The notes: a model not told the origin generated them from the sequence alone. A DNA stretch of 64,000 bases from Epiperipatus broadwayi (GCA_028023455.1 JAQFVV010006245.1:6507276-6571275), one strand, 5' to 3'; shown: positions 12,521-24,500, counted from the first letter of the stretch. Made by a program: numbers and translations.

Positions 12521-13264
12521 AAAATAATACATCTCTTCAAGGACTTACCAGTATATATTATTAAAACTATAAAAAAATTACACATGTACAAAAGAATAAT
12601 GTACAATGTTTCAAAAAACAAATAAGTTTTCTAATGGATAATGAATTAAATTAGGATAAAACATTAAATATTATCTATTAGCAATACATTTTCCAGGTAG
12701 AAAAAAAACTGTCAGAGAATACTTTTCATAACAAGATTTCAGAATTACAATAAATCAGATTATTTGCAAAAGATAAGAGAGCAATTAATTGACATTTTAA
12801 TAGTCCTAACATTAAAAATTAAATATTATCAGGAAGAACTTGATTTTTGTTGCATATTCACATAGACTATACACCAAAATCTAAAACAAAGCAATAAAAA
12901 TCCTAATGCTTTTCATCATAACTTATTTGTGAAAAATTATTTTTAACTTACATAGATCAGTTTATGAAAAGAACTATAGTAAAAAAAAAGGATGAAGATA
13001 ATTTACATTTTAACAAGTTAAAAGTAATCTAAAGCAATAATGTATTAAATAAAAGCAATCCATAATAAATGTAATTTCAAAAAGCAATCAATCTCTTTAT
13101 AACAAGAACTATATTAAATAAAAAAAATTACTTATAATGTAAACTTTTTTATAGAATTTGAATTAAAAAAGGGATTTTATTTAATTTTGTCACAATTTTT
13201 TTTGTTTTTATTGATGTCATAGATATAAATTTGCTTAAACAAATACTAACAACAGTTTATAATT
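12521..13264. other. AT-rich spacer with arm-like fragments
   Basis: No gene. Around 13025-13120 there are words also found in the inverted repeat that follows (AAAAGCAATCC, CAAGAACTATATTAAATAAA), so a partial extra copy of an arm may be present. Confidence 0.4.
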
Positions 13265-14355
13265 TTTATTATTACTTATTTAGCCTTTAAAAGATTTTTT
13301 TTAAAAAGTTACCATCTCTTCCAATTTTATTCTTAATAAGAATTATTGGTGTTGTTATAGCATATAATCTACCTATCAGATGAAGATACTATATAATAAC
13401 TACCAATAACCAAATACAATAATCAATAAGAAATAAATCTGTGAAAATAATATATTTACCAATCAAAATAATACAAAAGGAGTGACTCTTGCTTCATATT
13501 TTAGGTTGATACAAATTTATGATGAGAATTTAAATGAAAGCATGAAAATAAATAATATTTTAGCAAGTATTATAATATAACAAATAACTCACAGAAAAGT
13601 AATTGACTATATACTGAATGAAAATAATCCATGACAAATGCAATGTAGGGATGAGGCCAAATGCAAATCCATAACAAAATAAATTCCAAAAAGAAATCAC
13701 TTTATACAAGAACTATATTAAATAAAAGCATAAAAATTATCTAAATTGATGCAATCAAAAAGTAATCACATTGAAATTGGATCACATTAACTTCATGTTA
13801 TAGCACCATCCAGTGTCATAGTGAAAAAATAATGAAATATAAAACTTAAGAAATATCAACACTTTAAGATATTTTTTTGGATTTTCAGATCTTATGGATT
13901 GCTCATGCTTCTATTTAAAACAGTTCTTGCTATAAAAGTGATTGCTTTTTGGAATTTCATGTCTTATGGATTTGCATTTAGCTCACATATGCATTTCATT
14001 TATCATGAATTACTTCATTTAATGCACTTATTGCTATTAATTTTCTGTGAATTATTTGTTATATGATAATGCTTGCTTAAACAATATTTATTTTCGTGTT
14101 TTCATTTAACATATCATAAATTAGTTTCAATGTAAAATATAAAGCAAGACTTATTCATTCTGTATTATTTTGGTTAATAAATATATTATTGCCATACTTT
14201 CACTTAATATACTACTTTGTATAAATTCAATAAGTACATATATTTTATGTGATTTCATTTGATGGACAGATTATATGATTTAAGAACACCAATAATTGTT
14301 TAAGAATAAAATTGGGAAATATTAAGACTCTTTTTCTTTAATCTTTTAAAAGGTA
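13265..14355. repeat. Large imperfect inverted repeat (fold-back element)
   Basis: The arm at about 13265-13790 reappears in reverse complement at about 13880-14355, around a centre near 13800-13870. Matching landmarks from outside inwards: CTTTTAAAAG/CTTTTAAAGG, AATAAAATTGG, ACACCAATAATT, AATATATTATT, TTGCATTTGGCC/TTGCATTTAGCT, and AGTTCTTG next to the centre. The arms are clearly diverged, so the structure is old. No transposase frame lies inside. It is consistent with a fold-back or long-TIR non-autonomous DNA element. Confidence 0.75.
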
Positions 14356-14387
14356 AACTATTAGTATTTTTTAAAATCATATTTATA

Positions 14388-14800
14388 TTATATATAAAGC
14401 TCTCAAATAAGCTCTTAAGAAGCTTTGCAGAATTTTATTTTTTGCTATTAAGGCTCTGGCGATTTTATATTGCTAAAGTTATTAATATATGGTGTATCTG
14501 AATTTAGTTCAGTCTCATATGGCTATTTAAGTTAAATAGCTGGCCTGGAAGATATATGGATGTCTGACAATTTCAGATTTTCTAAATAGTTATCCATTAA
14601 ATAAAATGCTGGGCTTGTCCTGGTATTTTTAATCTAATGCTTGAATATCTTAACACCTCAGTGAGGAAGCCAGTAGCAGAAACAGGTCTGGGTTGGGATA
14701 TTCTGCAAAGCTTGTTAAGAGCTTATTTGCAAGCTTTATATATAACATTTATAAGACAAACTTGTTAAATTAGGTCATGTGACATCTGGCTTGATTTTTT
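14388..14800 (+). mobile_element. Retrozyme-like element, family A, decayed unit
   Basis: This unit aligns along its length with the plus-strand family A copy at 26487-26960. Shared order: TAATATATGGT, CTATTTAAGTTAAATAGCTGG (versus GAGTTGGATAGCTGG), GTCTGA-AATTTCAGATTTTC, GGTATTTTTA, the ribozyme region, CAAAGCTTGTT, then GGTCATGTGA of the next unit. It therefore spans slightly more than one unit. 46-base inverted ends (14388-14433 and 14700-14745) flank it. It is much more diverged than the copies at 26 kb. Confidence 0.65.
14655..14693 (+). ncRNA. Decayed type I hammerhead ribozyme, family A
   Basis: The hammerhead order is preserved: ACCUCA, then GUGAGGA (core C3 changed to G), helix II reduced to GC/GC, GAAA, minimal helix III (AC/GU) and GUC, followed by UGGGUU, which pairs with the upstream strand (A-U, C-G, U-G, C-G). 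The C3 change should abolish or strongly reduce cleavage. It marks the same position as the intact ribozymes at 26 kb. Confidence 0.55.
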
Positions 14801-16239
14801 TTCTTCTAATTTTAATCATATTTATATCTATGATATCAATAAAAGAGAAAAATTATAAATAAATAAAAATATCTCTTCATTTGATTATTCTATAAAAAGT
14901 TTGCATTATAAGCTATTTTTTTGTTTATCTTACTTCAATCACTAAAATTAGTATAGGTTCCATTTGTCATGAATCTTTTACAACTTTCATTTTCTTGCAC
15001 TAACTTTAATAAATAGATTTGTCTTGTTGTGAAACAACATTATCATTATTCTTTAATTACTAGTATAACAATTTCCATCCCAATTTTTTTTTTTTTTTTT
15101 ACCTTAAAAAACTTCCCATTAAAAAAAAAAAATAATGATCAAAATTTTAGCAGCTTAATTGTGATCTTACCATGATCAGATCAACCAATAAATCACTTTG
15201 AAATTTACTTTAGGGCAAGAAATGCATTCTGCTAATGATCTGTTTATGCAACCCTATTTGAAAATTCCTCCACTTATAATAAAAATGAAATGAGCTAGAA
15301 AAAGTAATACAAAATGATCTGTCTTGTAAAATTTGGTTAGCCCCTCTTTCTTTTTATAACTCTCTATTGCTTATCAAAAGCCATCTTTCTCTAAGAATCT
15401 CTTTCTCTCATCTTTTCTGATATTGAAATATGTTTAAAAATAACTAAATTCATAACACATTCTTCTATATAATTTCTAGGGGGGGAAAAGACATGTGTGA
15501 GGGATAAAATACATTAAACATTGTAGATGGTTGTATGAGACAAAAAAATGTGGATGAAATTTGAAATATGGTTGCGACATAAAACGAATGAAGAGCAAAT
15601 TGACGAAAATTCAAGTATTACCGTCTTTTTTTTTTTATCTATACAATATTCCAAAATTTCTACTTTAAATTAAATATCATAAAATTTTTTTCCATACATC
15701 AAAACAATAAACACATGAAGAATAAATTCTATTTTTAGAAGACCAAATAGAACCAATAATTGTCGAACTAATACATGTTTTAGATATTTGAAATTATCAT
15801 GCATAAAAATACAAGAAGTTTAATAATCAAATTAAAGAGTTTTAGCATTAAAAAAATCTTAAGATTTTTTTTTTTTTTCAAGCATAGATTTGCTCTATAG
15901 TATTTGTACATTTCTTTCACTGCTTACTAATGGAATTTACTTTTAATGTTTAGAAGTAAATGGTATTTCTGTTATGAAGGAATGAAATGAAAAGACTTAC
16001 AAACTAATATTAAAATTCATCTCTGGATTTACAAGTAATTACGTGAATTGGGTTGTTTAGCAACTTTTTTATGAATACAATCTATTAACATGTTAGTGAA
16101 AATACAATACAGTATTTCATCTGAATTAATGACTAAGTAGCTTTAGATATAATCAAATGGCAAAATTTTCTTTTCCATTAGAAATCATTAAAAAATTGCT
16201 GATATATAATGATAATCTTTTGAACAAACATAAATATAT
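14801..16239. other. AT-rich spacer
   Basis: No gene recognised. A T run at about 15084-15101 is followed by an A run at about 15121-15132, which can form a simple hairpin. Confidence 0.5.
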
Positions 16240-17330
16240 GGAATATGTGATGAAATAAGGATTCAGAGCCTGATCGTTCACAAAGCAGCTGTTGTAGAAG
16301 GTCATCATTAAGTCTTAGACCTAAGAGAATGTTGTTTTTTTGCTGTAAGAAATTAAGGAATCATTATTTAAATTAAGAAGAGGAAGGCCACAAACTTTAA
16401 AAATTACTACAGGAAATTATTCATTTTTAAATGCAGGCTAATTTATGAACTTCATGGCATATAAAGTCAAAGTTTAGAGAAAGTTTTTTTTCATTCAGTC
16501 AATGAATAAATTAGTAGTAAGATTCTCTCCTCTTGTAAAGAGATGTGTGTAGATAATGTTCCAGCCTCAAAGAGTGATCAAAGCTTGGACCCTCTCAAAC
16601 TATCTTGAGACATTTTAACAACCTCAGCATGAGCATTGTGACCAAACTTTTTCTAGTGAAGTAGCCAGGCATTGTATTAGTTTTGCTTTTTAATACAGCA
16701 TTTCTTCTACAATTTTCATTCTAATAATTTTTTACACATGTGGCCGAAACCAACTTACAAATACAGATTTGATGGTCAGATAGATGGATATGGACCCAGA
16801 AATAATCATATGTCCAGTATCTGTATAAAGTTTTAGTTTTAATGGAAATCCAGTATTCTAGGTTAGGAAATGAAATTGAGAAATCTTATAAGCTAATAGA
16901 ATCAAATTTAAAGTTGAGATAGCAGGCCAAAGTTTACCTGTGTTAACTAACATTGACAAAGGAAAATTTGCTGTCATTGCATTTGATAATTTTGACTGCT
17001 ATGTATCTATGGATAAATGGAACTGAGACATTTCGGATAAGTATTGCATGACTGGGAGGGTAATTTGGAGAGAGCCCAAGTTGAGAACTCTCACTTTATA
17101 TTCCAACATCAGGCTTAAAGATTGTAAATTTAATCATAAGACCCAAATACTGCATTTGACTCACGCTGGAGAAATAGCTTATGGAAATTAGCCAAATTAC
17201 CAGTGCTTCAACTCAATCACAGCACTTATAAAGCATTGGCCATTGCTTGGACACAAACCAGAGTTCATGGGTGAAGACATGGGCCAGGCTCTTCATATCA
17301 GTGCTAATGCACCTTGTACACATTAACAGT
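16240..17330 (+). pseudogene. Unidentified decayed coding-like tract
   Basis: Base composition is less AT-rich than the surroundings and forward translation gives protein-like stretches broken by stops. The clearest, at about 16910-17000, reads AGQSLPVLTNIDKGK then FAVIAFDNFDCYVSMD; others are DKYCMTGRVIWREP and LIKHWPLLGHKPEFMGEDMG near 17225-17290. LTNIDKGKFAVIAFDNFD resembles a motif I associate with uncharacterised transposon-linked animal proteins, but I cannot name the family. There is no open frame of useful length and no obvious terminal repeats. It could be an old transposon gene or a retropseudogene. Confidence 0.35.
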
Positions 17331-17579
17331 ACAATATATATATATATTTGGTTAGCGGTTATATAATAGTATTTTGTATTATTAATTTACAAATGTTATG
17401 TATACATTCTCAATATATTTACTATTATAGTTATTTAAATTAGCATAATAATCATCTGTATTTTTTTTAGTTACAATATGTATATATTGTTCCTCAAAAA
17501 AAAAAAAATTAAATCTTATGCTTTTTATTTGACAATTCTGTTTAAAACTTTTTTCATAATATTTAAATTATCATAATCT
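17331..17579. other. AT-rich spacer
   Basis: TA microsatellite near 17335-17348 and A runs; nothing else recognised. Confidence 0.4.
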
Positions 17580-17910
17580 TTCTTCATAAGAGATTTAGTA
17601 TAAGTAAATAATGCTCTAAATTTCTTCTATATTTCATCTATGATATTTATGTTTTCTGTTCAAAGCTTTACATAAGTCTTTAGAGAAACATTTAGGATAC
17701 TTATTATTGCTTTGAAATCACCTAACTGGAATACATTGATCCAAACAATTTTGTAAAATATAATCCAAGTTTATAATTTTTCAAATTACTTTTAATAAAC
17801 CTTATATGTTCATAAGTATCATCTATCATAAAATCGAATAGTGTATGATATGAATCAGGTGATAATAAAACTGATCTAATACTTTTATCTTGAAACTAAC
17901 ATTAAATGTA
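17580..17910 (-). repeat. Coding-like segment duplicated on the other side of the PLE (copy 1)
   Basis: The minus strand of 17755-17910 reads SIRSVLLSPDSYHTLFDFM then IDDTYEHIRFIKSNLKNYKL. A closely related segment lies at 19676-19860 in the same orientation. Below 17750 a coding-like minus-strand tract continues in another frame. The protein is not recognised. The duplication flanks the Penelope-like element, so it is either an unusually long target duplication or part of a tandem PLE copy. Confidence 0.5.
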
Positions 17911-17929
17911 TTAATAATAATCAGAAAAA

Positions 17930-18300
17930 TAATAATTCTTTGCAGTAGCTATATAATCAAATAATAATTTTATACATTAAAAAGCTTTTTTTCAGCACCT
18001 GTTTTGGTACCCTTTTTAAATGTGACTAATCTATTTAACATTAACGAATCACCTGACATGAAACCATCCAGTGTCCAATAATGGAATTAAAACAAACTAT
18101 AATAGTATAAATAATTAAAGCAAATCAAAACCCTCATATATAAATTCAATAATTACAAAAAAATTGATTATATCATAGCATTATGTTAAACAATATTACA
18201 TGCATTTTTATACAGTTATTTATATAATTTACCATTCATTTTTAATCAATCAATTATTAATCAAATTCGTAGAAGTCTTATAAATATTTATACAATTAGT
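17930..18300. repeat. Left terminal inverted repeat of the PLE at 18-19 kb
   Basis: The sequence from AAAAGCTTTTTTTCAGCACC inward recurs in reverse complement at about 19205-19560. Landmarks are TTAACATTAACGAATCAC, CCAGTGTCCAATAATGGAA, CATATATAAATTCAATAATT and ATGCATTTTTATACA. Terminal repeats in either direct or inverted orientation are usual for PLEs, whose insertion intermediates give such 'pseudo-LTRs'. Confidence 0.75.
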
Positions 18301-18329
18301 CAAATTATTTTTAATATAATATGTTTCAT

Positions 18330-18750
18330 ATATTTGCCTTCTTTTTGGCTCTTTAATGAAATTTAAATGTTTAATACTTTTTGTAACATCTATTCTATGG
18401 CCACATTTCAAGTAGTGAATATATAATGCAGATCTATCATCTCTTCTTTTAATAGTTTATATTCTTTGGCTCTTACCTCTAATTCTTTTCCAGTATGCCT
18501 AAAGTAAATCATTTTACAAATATCGCATTTAATTTTAAATACAATTTCTTTTTTGAACTGTAAATCATCCCTTAATCTATAATTACTTATTAATTGATCA
18601 AGATTTTTACTATTTGACCACCCAATATTTATATTCTCATCAATATAATTTTTATTACACCTTAAAGTATTATAAATCCTAGGATAATATGAAAGTTTAA
18701 TTCATTTCTTACTTGATTCATTATCATCATTATCAATACCATCATTATTC
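18330..18750 (-). pseudogene. PLE C-terminal linker and GIY-YIG nuclease fragment
   Basis: Minus-strand translation downstream of the RT gives LSYYPRIYNTLRCNK, then INIGWSNSKNLDQLI, then IVFKIKCDICKMIYFRHTGK and ELEVRAKEYK. This matches the PLE arrangement of a thumb/linker followed by a GIY-YIG nuclease with paired cysteines (C-x2-C-x3-Y). The usual Y-I-G-x-T-G is F-R-H-T-G here, so the active site is damaged. A stop and frame change separate it from the RT piece at 18760-19188. Confidence 0.7.
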
Positions 18751-18759
18751 TCAAAAATT

Positions 18760-19188
18760 TTACCATCTATCAGATTTTTTGGAAGTAAAAAATATATTGT
18801 TAATAGTTTTAGAATTATATCCATAATCTTTATATAATTTAATAAACTTTTGCAATTGAGCTACACTTTTATCTATATTGTATTTATTATTCCTATATTT
18901 AAAATTTTTAATCACTGCTAATTTTTGTACCCATGCTTGTTGTGAATCTACATGAATAATTTTTCTTAATTTATGTTCTTTAATAAAATGTTGTAAAGTA
19001 ATTTTATTATCTTTATCAAGTTCTATATCTAAATATTTAATCTTATCTTCAAATTCTACTTTAGTAAATTTAATTTTATATATATTATTATTAAACTCAT
19101 TATAAATATTATTCATTACTCTTTTATTACCAATAATTAAAATATCATCAACATATTTAGAATAATGTATCATTTCTTGACTAATCAT
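18760..19188 (-). pseudogene. Penelope-like reverse transcriptase fragment (YVDD motif)
   Basis: An open frame of 142 codons begins MISQEMIHYSKYVDDILIIG. S-K-Y-V-D-D-I is the RT catalytic motif C in the form used by PLEs; LINEs, including those in this window, have F-A-D-D. Next come a KFTKVEFEDKIKYLDIELD stretch, equivalent to the PLE 'K-I-x-F-L-D' block, and a helical thumb. The N-terminal fingers and part of the palm upstream of 19188 are missing and replaced by the inverted terminal repeat. Both catalytic aspartates are present, but the frame is only a fragment. The sequence is unlike the PLE at 1-770, so at least two PLE lineages are present. Confidence 0.8.
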
Positions 19189-19204
19189 CTTTTTTTTAAT
19201 TACA

Positions 19205-19560
19205 ATATTTTTTAATTCATTTATAAATATTGATTATTAAATATTGGTTGATTAAAAATGAATAGAAAATTATATAAATAATTGTATAAAAAATGCATGT
19301 AATATTGTTTAACATAATATTATGATATAATCAATTCTTTTGTAATTATTGAATTTATATATGAGGGTTTTGATTTGTTTTAATTATTTATATTATTATT
19401 GTTTGTTTTAATTCCATTATTGGACACTGGGTGGTTTTATGTCAAGTGATTCGTTAATGTTAAATAGATTAGTCACATTTAAAAGGGCACCAAAGCAGGT
19501 GCTGACAAAAAGCTTTTTAATATATAAAATTATTATTTGATTATATAGCTGTTATAAAGA
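19205..19560. repeat. Right terminal inverted repeat of the PLE
   Basis: Inverted partner of 17930-18300, ending outward in AGCAGGTGCTGACAAAAAGC. The two arms differ at scattered positions, so the insertion is not recent. Confidence 0.75.
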
Positions 19561-19639
19561 ATTATTATTATTATTTTTTTATTTTGTGGAAGAACAGCAT
19601 AAGGATTTTTATTCCTTTCCAATTTTGATAAATGTATTA

Positions 19640-19860
19640 ATTTAATTAAATCCGCAATTTTTTTATTCTAAACAATTTTATAAAATATAATCCAAGTTTA
19701 TAATCTTTACAATTACTTTTAATAAATGTTATATTTGCATAAGTATCGTCTATCATAAAATCGAATAGTGTATTATATGAATCAGGAGATAATAAAGCTG
19801 ATCTAATACTTTTTTATTGGAACTAACATTAAATGTATTAATTTAATTAAATTAGCAATT
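19640..19860 (-). repeat. Coding-like segment duplicated on the other side of the PLE (copy 2)
   Basis: Minus strand reads SIRSALLSPDSYNTLFDFM then IDDTYANITFIKSNCKDYKL, clearly the same protein segment as 17755-17910. A short ATTTAATTAAAT-GCAATTTTTTTATTC block occurs on both sides of it (about 19640 and 19840). Confidence 0.55.
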
Positions 19861-20397
19861 TTTTTATTCTATAAAGTTTAGTATTATTACCAGTATTTTT
19901 TGGTCTTATATAAATTATAGTCAGATTCATTAAAATCAGCAATTATAATGATATCATGTATATAATTTATTAAAAATTCAACTTTCATCAGATATTCATC
20001 TCATTCATAATATAACAAAATATTTGGTTGCTAATATATAGTATCAATTAATACTTTCTTTTTACCTTATTACTTATTTCAATCCAACTTGGTTTTATAA
20101 TACTTTCATTAACAATCCCATAAGCTTTATACATTTTTCAGTATTAATCATGGTATCTCATCTCATTTCCAAACTATTGTTTGATATAATGTGAGCTAAT
20201 ATTTTATTTACTGTCACTCATTTATATATAAGTGATGAAGCATGATTTTTTTAAGGAATGGAAGCACACTTCTTTTTTATATAATGTTTTTATTTCATTT
20301 GCCACAACAATTTTTACATAATATCGCCCAATATATACATATTACATAAATCAAGAAAAATCTGAAACTTTCTTATCTGTAAATCAGAGAATATATT
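19861..20397. other. AT-rich spacer
   Basis: No gene or clear repeat was recognised. Confidence 0.4.
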
Positions 20398-20822
20398 ATC
20401 AATATATTTTTATCTTCCAAGTCATTTTAACATTTTTAAAAGTTTTAACTGTAAATTGGATCTTAGTATTGTTTGAACTTCTTACAATAAACTGGGAATG
20501 CGTTAGTCAAATTCATTTTTTACATATATAAAAAGAATTCAACTATTGGAAAAAAAATTGAAAGTCAACAATAATTCCATATAAAAAATAATGAATTTGA
20601 ATTGCTCATTCTAATCAGACTGTGATTAGTTTAAATATATAGATAATACATTATCAATATATTTTTATCTTCCAAATCCTTTTAACATTCTTAAAAGTTT
20701 TAACTGTAAATTAGATCTTAGCATTATTTGAACTTCTTATAGTCAACCGAGAATGTGTTAGACCAATTCATTTTTTGCATATATAAAAACAATTCAGCTG
20801 TTGGTAAAAAAAATTGAAAGTG
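20398..20822. repeat. Direct duplication, period about 255 bases
   Basis: About 20398-20575 recurs at about 20653-20822. Shared words include TATCAATATATTTTTATCTTC, AAAGTTTTAACTGTAAATT and CATATATAAAAA, ending in AAAAAAATTGAAAGT. Non-coding. Confidence 0.75.
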
Positions 20823-20928
20823 AATTTTTTTAATTGAATTTTAAAGCTTTTGAAAGTTTTAGTGAATTTTTATATGGAAGCACTCATTCCGTTATAAACA
20901 CCTATATATACATATGTATATATATATA

Positions 20929-21846
20929 CACCTGGGTCTCGTTTTATGTGGATTATTTTAATGCGATTTTGAAGTTATGTGATTCATGTTTCTTCTTAAT
21001 ATCTTTCATATTTCACTATATTTATTAGATATCAAGAAATTTAAATTATTAATAACTTATTTTGACTTGAAATACTTTTTTATTTATTTCAAAAATATAA
21101 CGTTATATTAGCAGCTAATGTGAATATGGCCTGAAGCAGTATTTAGCTTTTATGTAAATAATCTATTTATACTAATGAGTAAATAATAATAATAGATTTA
21201 TACTTACATATAAAAATATCGCAATAAATATTCAAAAAATTTAAACTTTTAAAACGTATTTTGTTATATATAACAGAAATAAATAATCTTCTGGATTTTT
21301 AAAATAAAAAACGAAGATTTTATAACCTGAAAATAATCTTTCTAATTATAATGTATAATCTTTTTGTTTTGACTAAGATCTCATTTTTATAATATAGAAA
21401 CAGAAAACCATTAACACAGCACAAGACTGGAAAGTGGCGCTAGTTGTACATCACATCAGGAATAAAAATAAAGTGGCTAACAGGTTCCTCTGGGCATAAT
21501 TGCTGAGAGATTCTTGACTTCGTTTAAGGAGAAGCCAGTAATAATTAAAATATGTATGAAAAATGTAAAATTAAATACTGTAATTAATAAAAAAAAGTGA
21601 AAAAAGTTTGTCTTGTATTAATTTTTTTCAAATATTTGAAATTTTTTATTAGTCATATTTTATTTGCTTATTTTTTGAATGCGAATTTTAAAGCAATTTT
21701 TCCTTGTTGCTTTGCTTTTATGCGAATTCTGAAAAATACGCACCTATCCCCCATTTTTCAAGGTAAGTTAAGTCTATTTTTGTGCGATTTTTTTTAATGC
21801 AGGTTTTCTGTGGAACCTATCTACCGCATAAAACGAGACCCAGGTG
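20929..21846. mobile_element. Pogo/Tigger-like non-autonomous DNA transposon, copy 1
   Basis: Terminal inverted repeats start CACCTGGGTCTCGTTTTATG (left) and end CATAAAACGAGACCCAGGTG (right), with a TA on each side (20927-20928 and 21847-21848), as for Tc1/mariner-superfamily insertions. Subterminal sequence (GCGATTTTGAAGTTATG on the left; GCGATTTT then GGAACCTATCTACCGC on the right) resembles pogo/Tigger termini. No transposase remains in 918 bases. The same family occurs at 27977-29174. Confidence 0.8.
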
Positions 21847-22731
21847 TATTGAATTATTATTTTGTATGATATTCTTAAGCAAATTTTTTGATCTTTTCTT
21901 GTATATTTCCTTTTTTTTCTGCTATATTTTTTAAATCAGGGTTTAGTTTAGCTCATTGATGAGATGGACATATTCAAAAGCTAAAAGTCCTGAATTAATT
22001 CTCAATTAAAAAAAAAAAAACACCTCAATTTGATGAGTTAATAATGGAATTAAAATGATCAATCTATCACCTTAATGTTCAAATATTAAATGACTTCAGA
22101 GGTTAAAAAAAAAAGTGATTAGGAATGGAATTAAATTCATCAGCTTGCTATCTTGCTAAAAGTTCTATTATTTTAAGAAGATTCAATATTTCTTTTTTCT
22201 GTTTTTACATGCATTTCCTTCTTCATAAATTCTATTTCATACTTTAAATGTACAAACACCATAGGCTAAGGTACTTTCTGATCTAGTAGCATTATATTAT
22301 ATTCATGTTATGATTTATGATTTCAAGTTGTATTACAATCATTACTTACCAACAAAAAATATTTTTATGGGGGGTATGACTCAATTTAGGAAATTCTCTA
22401 AGTTCTATTTTGGACTTGAAGGCATTTATATTCCTTTTCACATTTGAAAAATATTAGAACTGCTAGTTGATTACTAATTGATGGTAATTGTTATAAAAAT
22501 ATATATGTTTTTACTAAATTTAATATACATTATTAATAATAAATCATCAAACAAGTGATTTAAACAGTATGATAATACAATAGAAGCTCTAATCTAATTA
22601 TCATGTAGTGTGACAGAGATTCCAGTTGCATTTGGAATAACTATTCTCAGACTGTTTTCTATTTTTTTGTCTTTATCAGTAGGACCGGGGATTCAGAATT
22701 TTTCTAAAAGGAATATAGATGTGTTACTAAT
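21847..22731. other. AT-rich spacer
   Basis: No gene recognised; an A run lies near 22008-22020. Confidence 0.4.
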
Positions 22732-22795
22732 AATCATTGATTGCTCAGGTTTGTGCTGGATGGCACTAGAGTAAAGAGCTATTCTTGCAATAATA
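22732..22795 (+). repeat. Family B retrozyme relic (3' part only)
   Basis: CATTGATTGCTCAGGTTTGTGC through GGATGGCACTAGAGTAAAGAGC matches the portion of family B at about 7970-8025. The ribozyme itself is not preserved here. Confidence 0.5.
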
Positions 22796-22799
22796 TATA

Positions 22800-23040
22800 T
22801 TTATTATGCTACCGACGGAGTCCATGGGTGGCAAATAATGAAATGACCTTTAGAGATAAAGGCCAACTGTAAATAACAAATAAACAGTGTCAACTAAGAG
22901 CTCCTGTTGCTTTGTAGGATGGGATGTTGGTTCATCAAAGACTAAGTATTGTTTCTGACATTATAGTGCTTAGTCATTGTATGCCATCAGAAATCTCCTT
23001 ATACTAATTGCAATAATGAGATTGTGTGTTTGTGCAATAT
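22800..23040 (+). repeat. Dispersed repeat E, copy 2
   Basis: Reverse-complement partner of 8480-8770, with TGTAAATAACAAATAAACAG and CTTATACTAATTGCAATAATG as landmarks. Adjacent to the family B relic. Confidence 0.6.
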
Positions 23041-24389
23041 TTTCATATGTTCACACATAGTATTTTTGATTCAATCTCCCTTTTTCATTTGTCCTCCCCC
23101 ACCTCCTTTTTTTTTTGAGTTAGAATGGCCATACATATTTGTGGGTGACTGTTTTATTTTATTTGTTTCTGGTACATATCCTTTAGAAATTACATATTTT
23201 ATTATAATAATTTTATTTTTAAATATTATTATCATTAAATTATTAATAAATAGACAAAATTCATCTTATAATTTAAAAAACAAGTCAACAACTAAGCTTA
23301 TATAACAACATAGCATAAAGATAGAATAGTATCATTCTAACTTTTTGTGATTCTTGAAGTTACATAACTCAGTGGGATGTAGTTACTTCCGCTTTTCAAT
23401 TACAGATATTTAAAAGAAATTATGTTTATTTATTATTACTTTTATTGTACATACATTATAATATTTATTAATCTTATTTTTATTACACAATTAATAATTT
23501 ATAAATACACACACATATCCACAACATCATTTAATAACAAGCTTGCTATCTGAATCTTTGTTCATAAAGAGTCTAAGTTTTTAGCAACACTTCCTTTTTC
23601 TTTTATTATTAGGGTAGCATAACATTTTTATACTTTCATTTTCAAATTTATAATCAGTTATCTATTTTATTTATCTATTTTAGCTTTGTTTTCATTGTCT
23701 GTTTTGCAATTCATTTCATAAATTTTATTATAAACTTCAGCTTTCATTCACTTCTCAATTTCAATCTTATTATACAGTCCCACCATTATAATGTATTGCT
23801 GTATTTAAGAGTATTTGCCTTGGGGAAATAAAGCATTCTTCTTACCAGCGCTAATTAAGATGTTTCATTAAGTAGTTTGTCATATAATCAAATGTTTTCA
23901 AATGTCTTTTATTTATTTTCACGACCGTAATGGCGTGAAAATGGTTTATATTATATCTGTAATGAATCTCGGAACACTCCCCGAAATAATGTTAGTCACC
24001 ATGTTTCAGAACCGTATATAAAAGCATTAATAGCAATTTTATGTAAATTCTTTCTAATAATCGATTGGCATCTTAATATTGAACTCACCAAAGATGTGTT
24101 TATTTATAATATATTATTTAGCTAATAAAAGAGCATGTGAGAAATAATAACGTGAATGACAGTATGTAATTATATACCATTTGGTAGGCCGCTTGCTCAT
24201 TCACTCACATACTAATGTAGGCTGTTAATTCATATATATAAATTAATAATTTGTCATTACATTAAATTATTTTTTGTTGCTTAACTTGTTTGAGTAGTTC
24301 CCTTTCCTCCACTTTCACAAATACAGCTATGCATATATATATTTTAGTTAAGTCATAGTTAATAGATGTCTCATTGTCTTCTCGGCTCT
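23041..24389. other. AT-rich spacer
   Basis: No gene. A 93-codon frame at 23024-23305 is a hydrophobic, low-complexity translation of T-rich DNA with no family resemblance. Confidence 0.4.
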
Positions 24390-24500
24390 GCTAGTGGGCC
24401 AGATTTAAAATTCATTCTCGTGTGCGACCATTGTAATGTTATCCATTAGGTGTTTTATCTAAAGCTTAGAGAGTGGGTTCGAATCCAGGCTGGTCCCTGA
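24390..24500 (+). repeat. tRNA-like / SINE relic
   Basis: A perfect Pol III B-box (GGTTCGAATCC at 24476-24486) sits in a GC-richer island. A possible A-box (CTGCTAGTGGG) is about 80 bases upstream, farther than in a normal tRNA. No clover-leaf could be drawn. Probably a decayed tRNA-derived SINE. Confidence 0.35.

Noticed and set aside
18050-18085. CCTGACATGAAACCATCCAG with a following GTGTCC in the PLE terminal repeat, resembling hammerhead words
   Set aside because: There is no room for helix II between CUGA and GAAA, and the core is incomplete in both terminal repeats.
23024-23305. 93-codon plus-strand frame starting MCLCNIFICSHIVFLIQ
   Set aside because: Hydrophobic low-complexity translation of T-rich DNA, no motif, and it overlaps the end of repeat E.
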